From Acinetobacter sp. (GTDB taxonomy: Bacteria > Pseudomonadota > Gammaproteobacteria > Pseudomonadales > Moraxellaceae): a stretch of DNA of 5,152 nt. The notes below the pieces were generated by a model, which did not search any database, was not told the origin of the DNA, and saw only the letters and a list, made by a program, of their open reading frames with translations. Positions 5,146 to 5,152 of this stretch are shown here, piece by piece (position 1 is the first letter of the stretch; the number at the start of each line of letters is the position of its first letter). Location: assembly GCA_008017255.1 (NCBI GenBank), contig SSHD01000068.1, positions 1 through 5,152 on the forward strand. Direction: 5' to 3'. A program made the translations under genes and the position numbers.

Positions 5146-5152
5146 ACACAAC

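Noticed and set aside
1..5152. A new defence, mobile or biosynthetic system in the window
   Set aside because: All four genes belong to well-known metabolic families, and there are no transposase, integrase, toxin-antitoxin, CRISPR or phage signatures.

Overview
The window reads as chromosomal DNA from a gammaproteobacterium, most likely Acinetobacter or a close relative in the Moraxellaceae. The reasons are the ubiE-ubiJ-ubiB gene order, the moderate-to-low GC, and the look of the UbiB and UbiJ proteins, which I judge from memory of the families and not from a search. Four complete genes are present, all on the + strand. There is no tRNA, rRNA, CRISPR array, insertion sequence or phage gene.

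Positions 1-111 are a leader with a weak promoter candidate and a good Shine-Dalgarno site. Positions 112-3406 hold a compact three-gene ubiquinone operon. UbiE is the C-methyltransferase, UbiJ the SCP2-type lipid-binding accessory factor, and UbiB the membrane-anchored atypical kinase/ATPase. The gaps are 10 and 12 nt, and each downstream Shine-Dalgarno site overlaps the upstream stop codon, so translation is probably coupled. The three products serve late, aerobic ubiquinone biosynthesis: UbiE methylates the ring, UbiJ presents or holds the lipid intermediates, and UbiB supports the process at the membrane.

Positions 3407-3860 are an AT-rich non-coding stretch of about 450 nt. It has two U-tract-less hairpins just after ubiB. 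Nearer the next gene it has closely spaced GGTAGG repeats and a 17-bp inverted repeat. No promoter there is convincing.

Positions 3861-5033 encode a 390-residue iron-type (group III) alcohol dehydrogenase very like E. coli YiaY. All metal ligands are present and it has its own strong ribosome-binding site. It is followed by two back-to-back intrinsic terminators. The last 30 bases carry a TATAAA box directly followed by a perfect 14-bp palindrome, which looks like the repressible promoter of a gene beyond the window.

This is mostly ordinary housekeeping DNA, and I found no sign of a new multi-gene system. The points worth a second look are the low-complexity extension on UbiE, the Ala in the DFG-like motif of UbiB, the in-frame UbiJ-UAG-UbiB junction, and the regulatory symmetry elements around the dehydrogenase gene.
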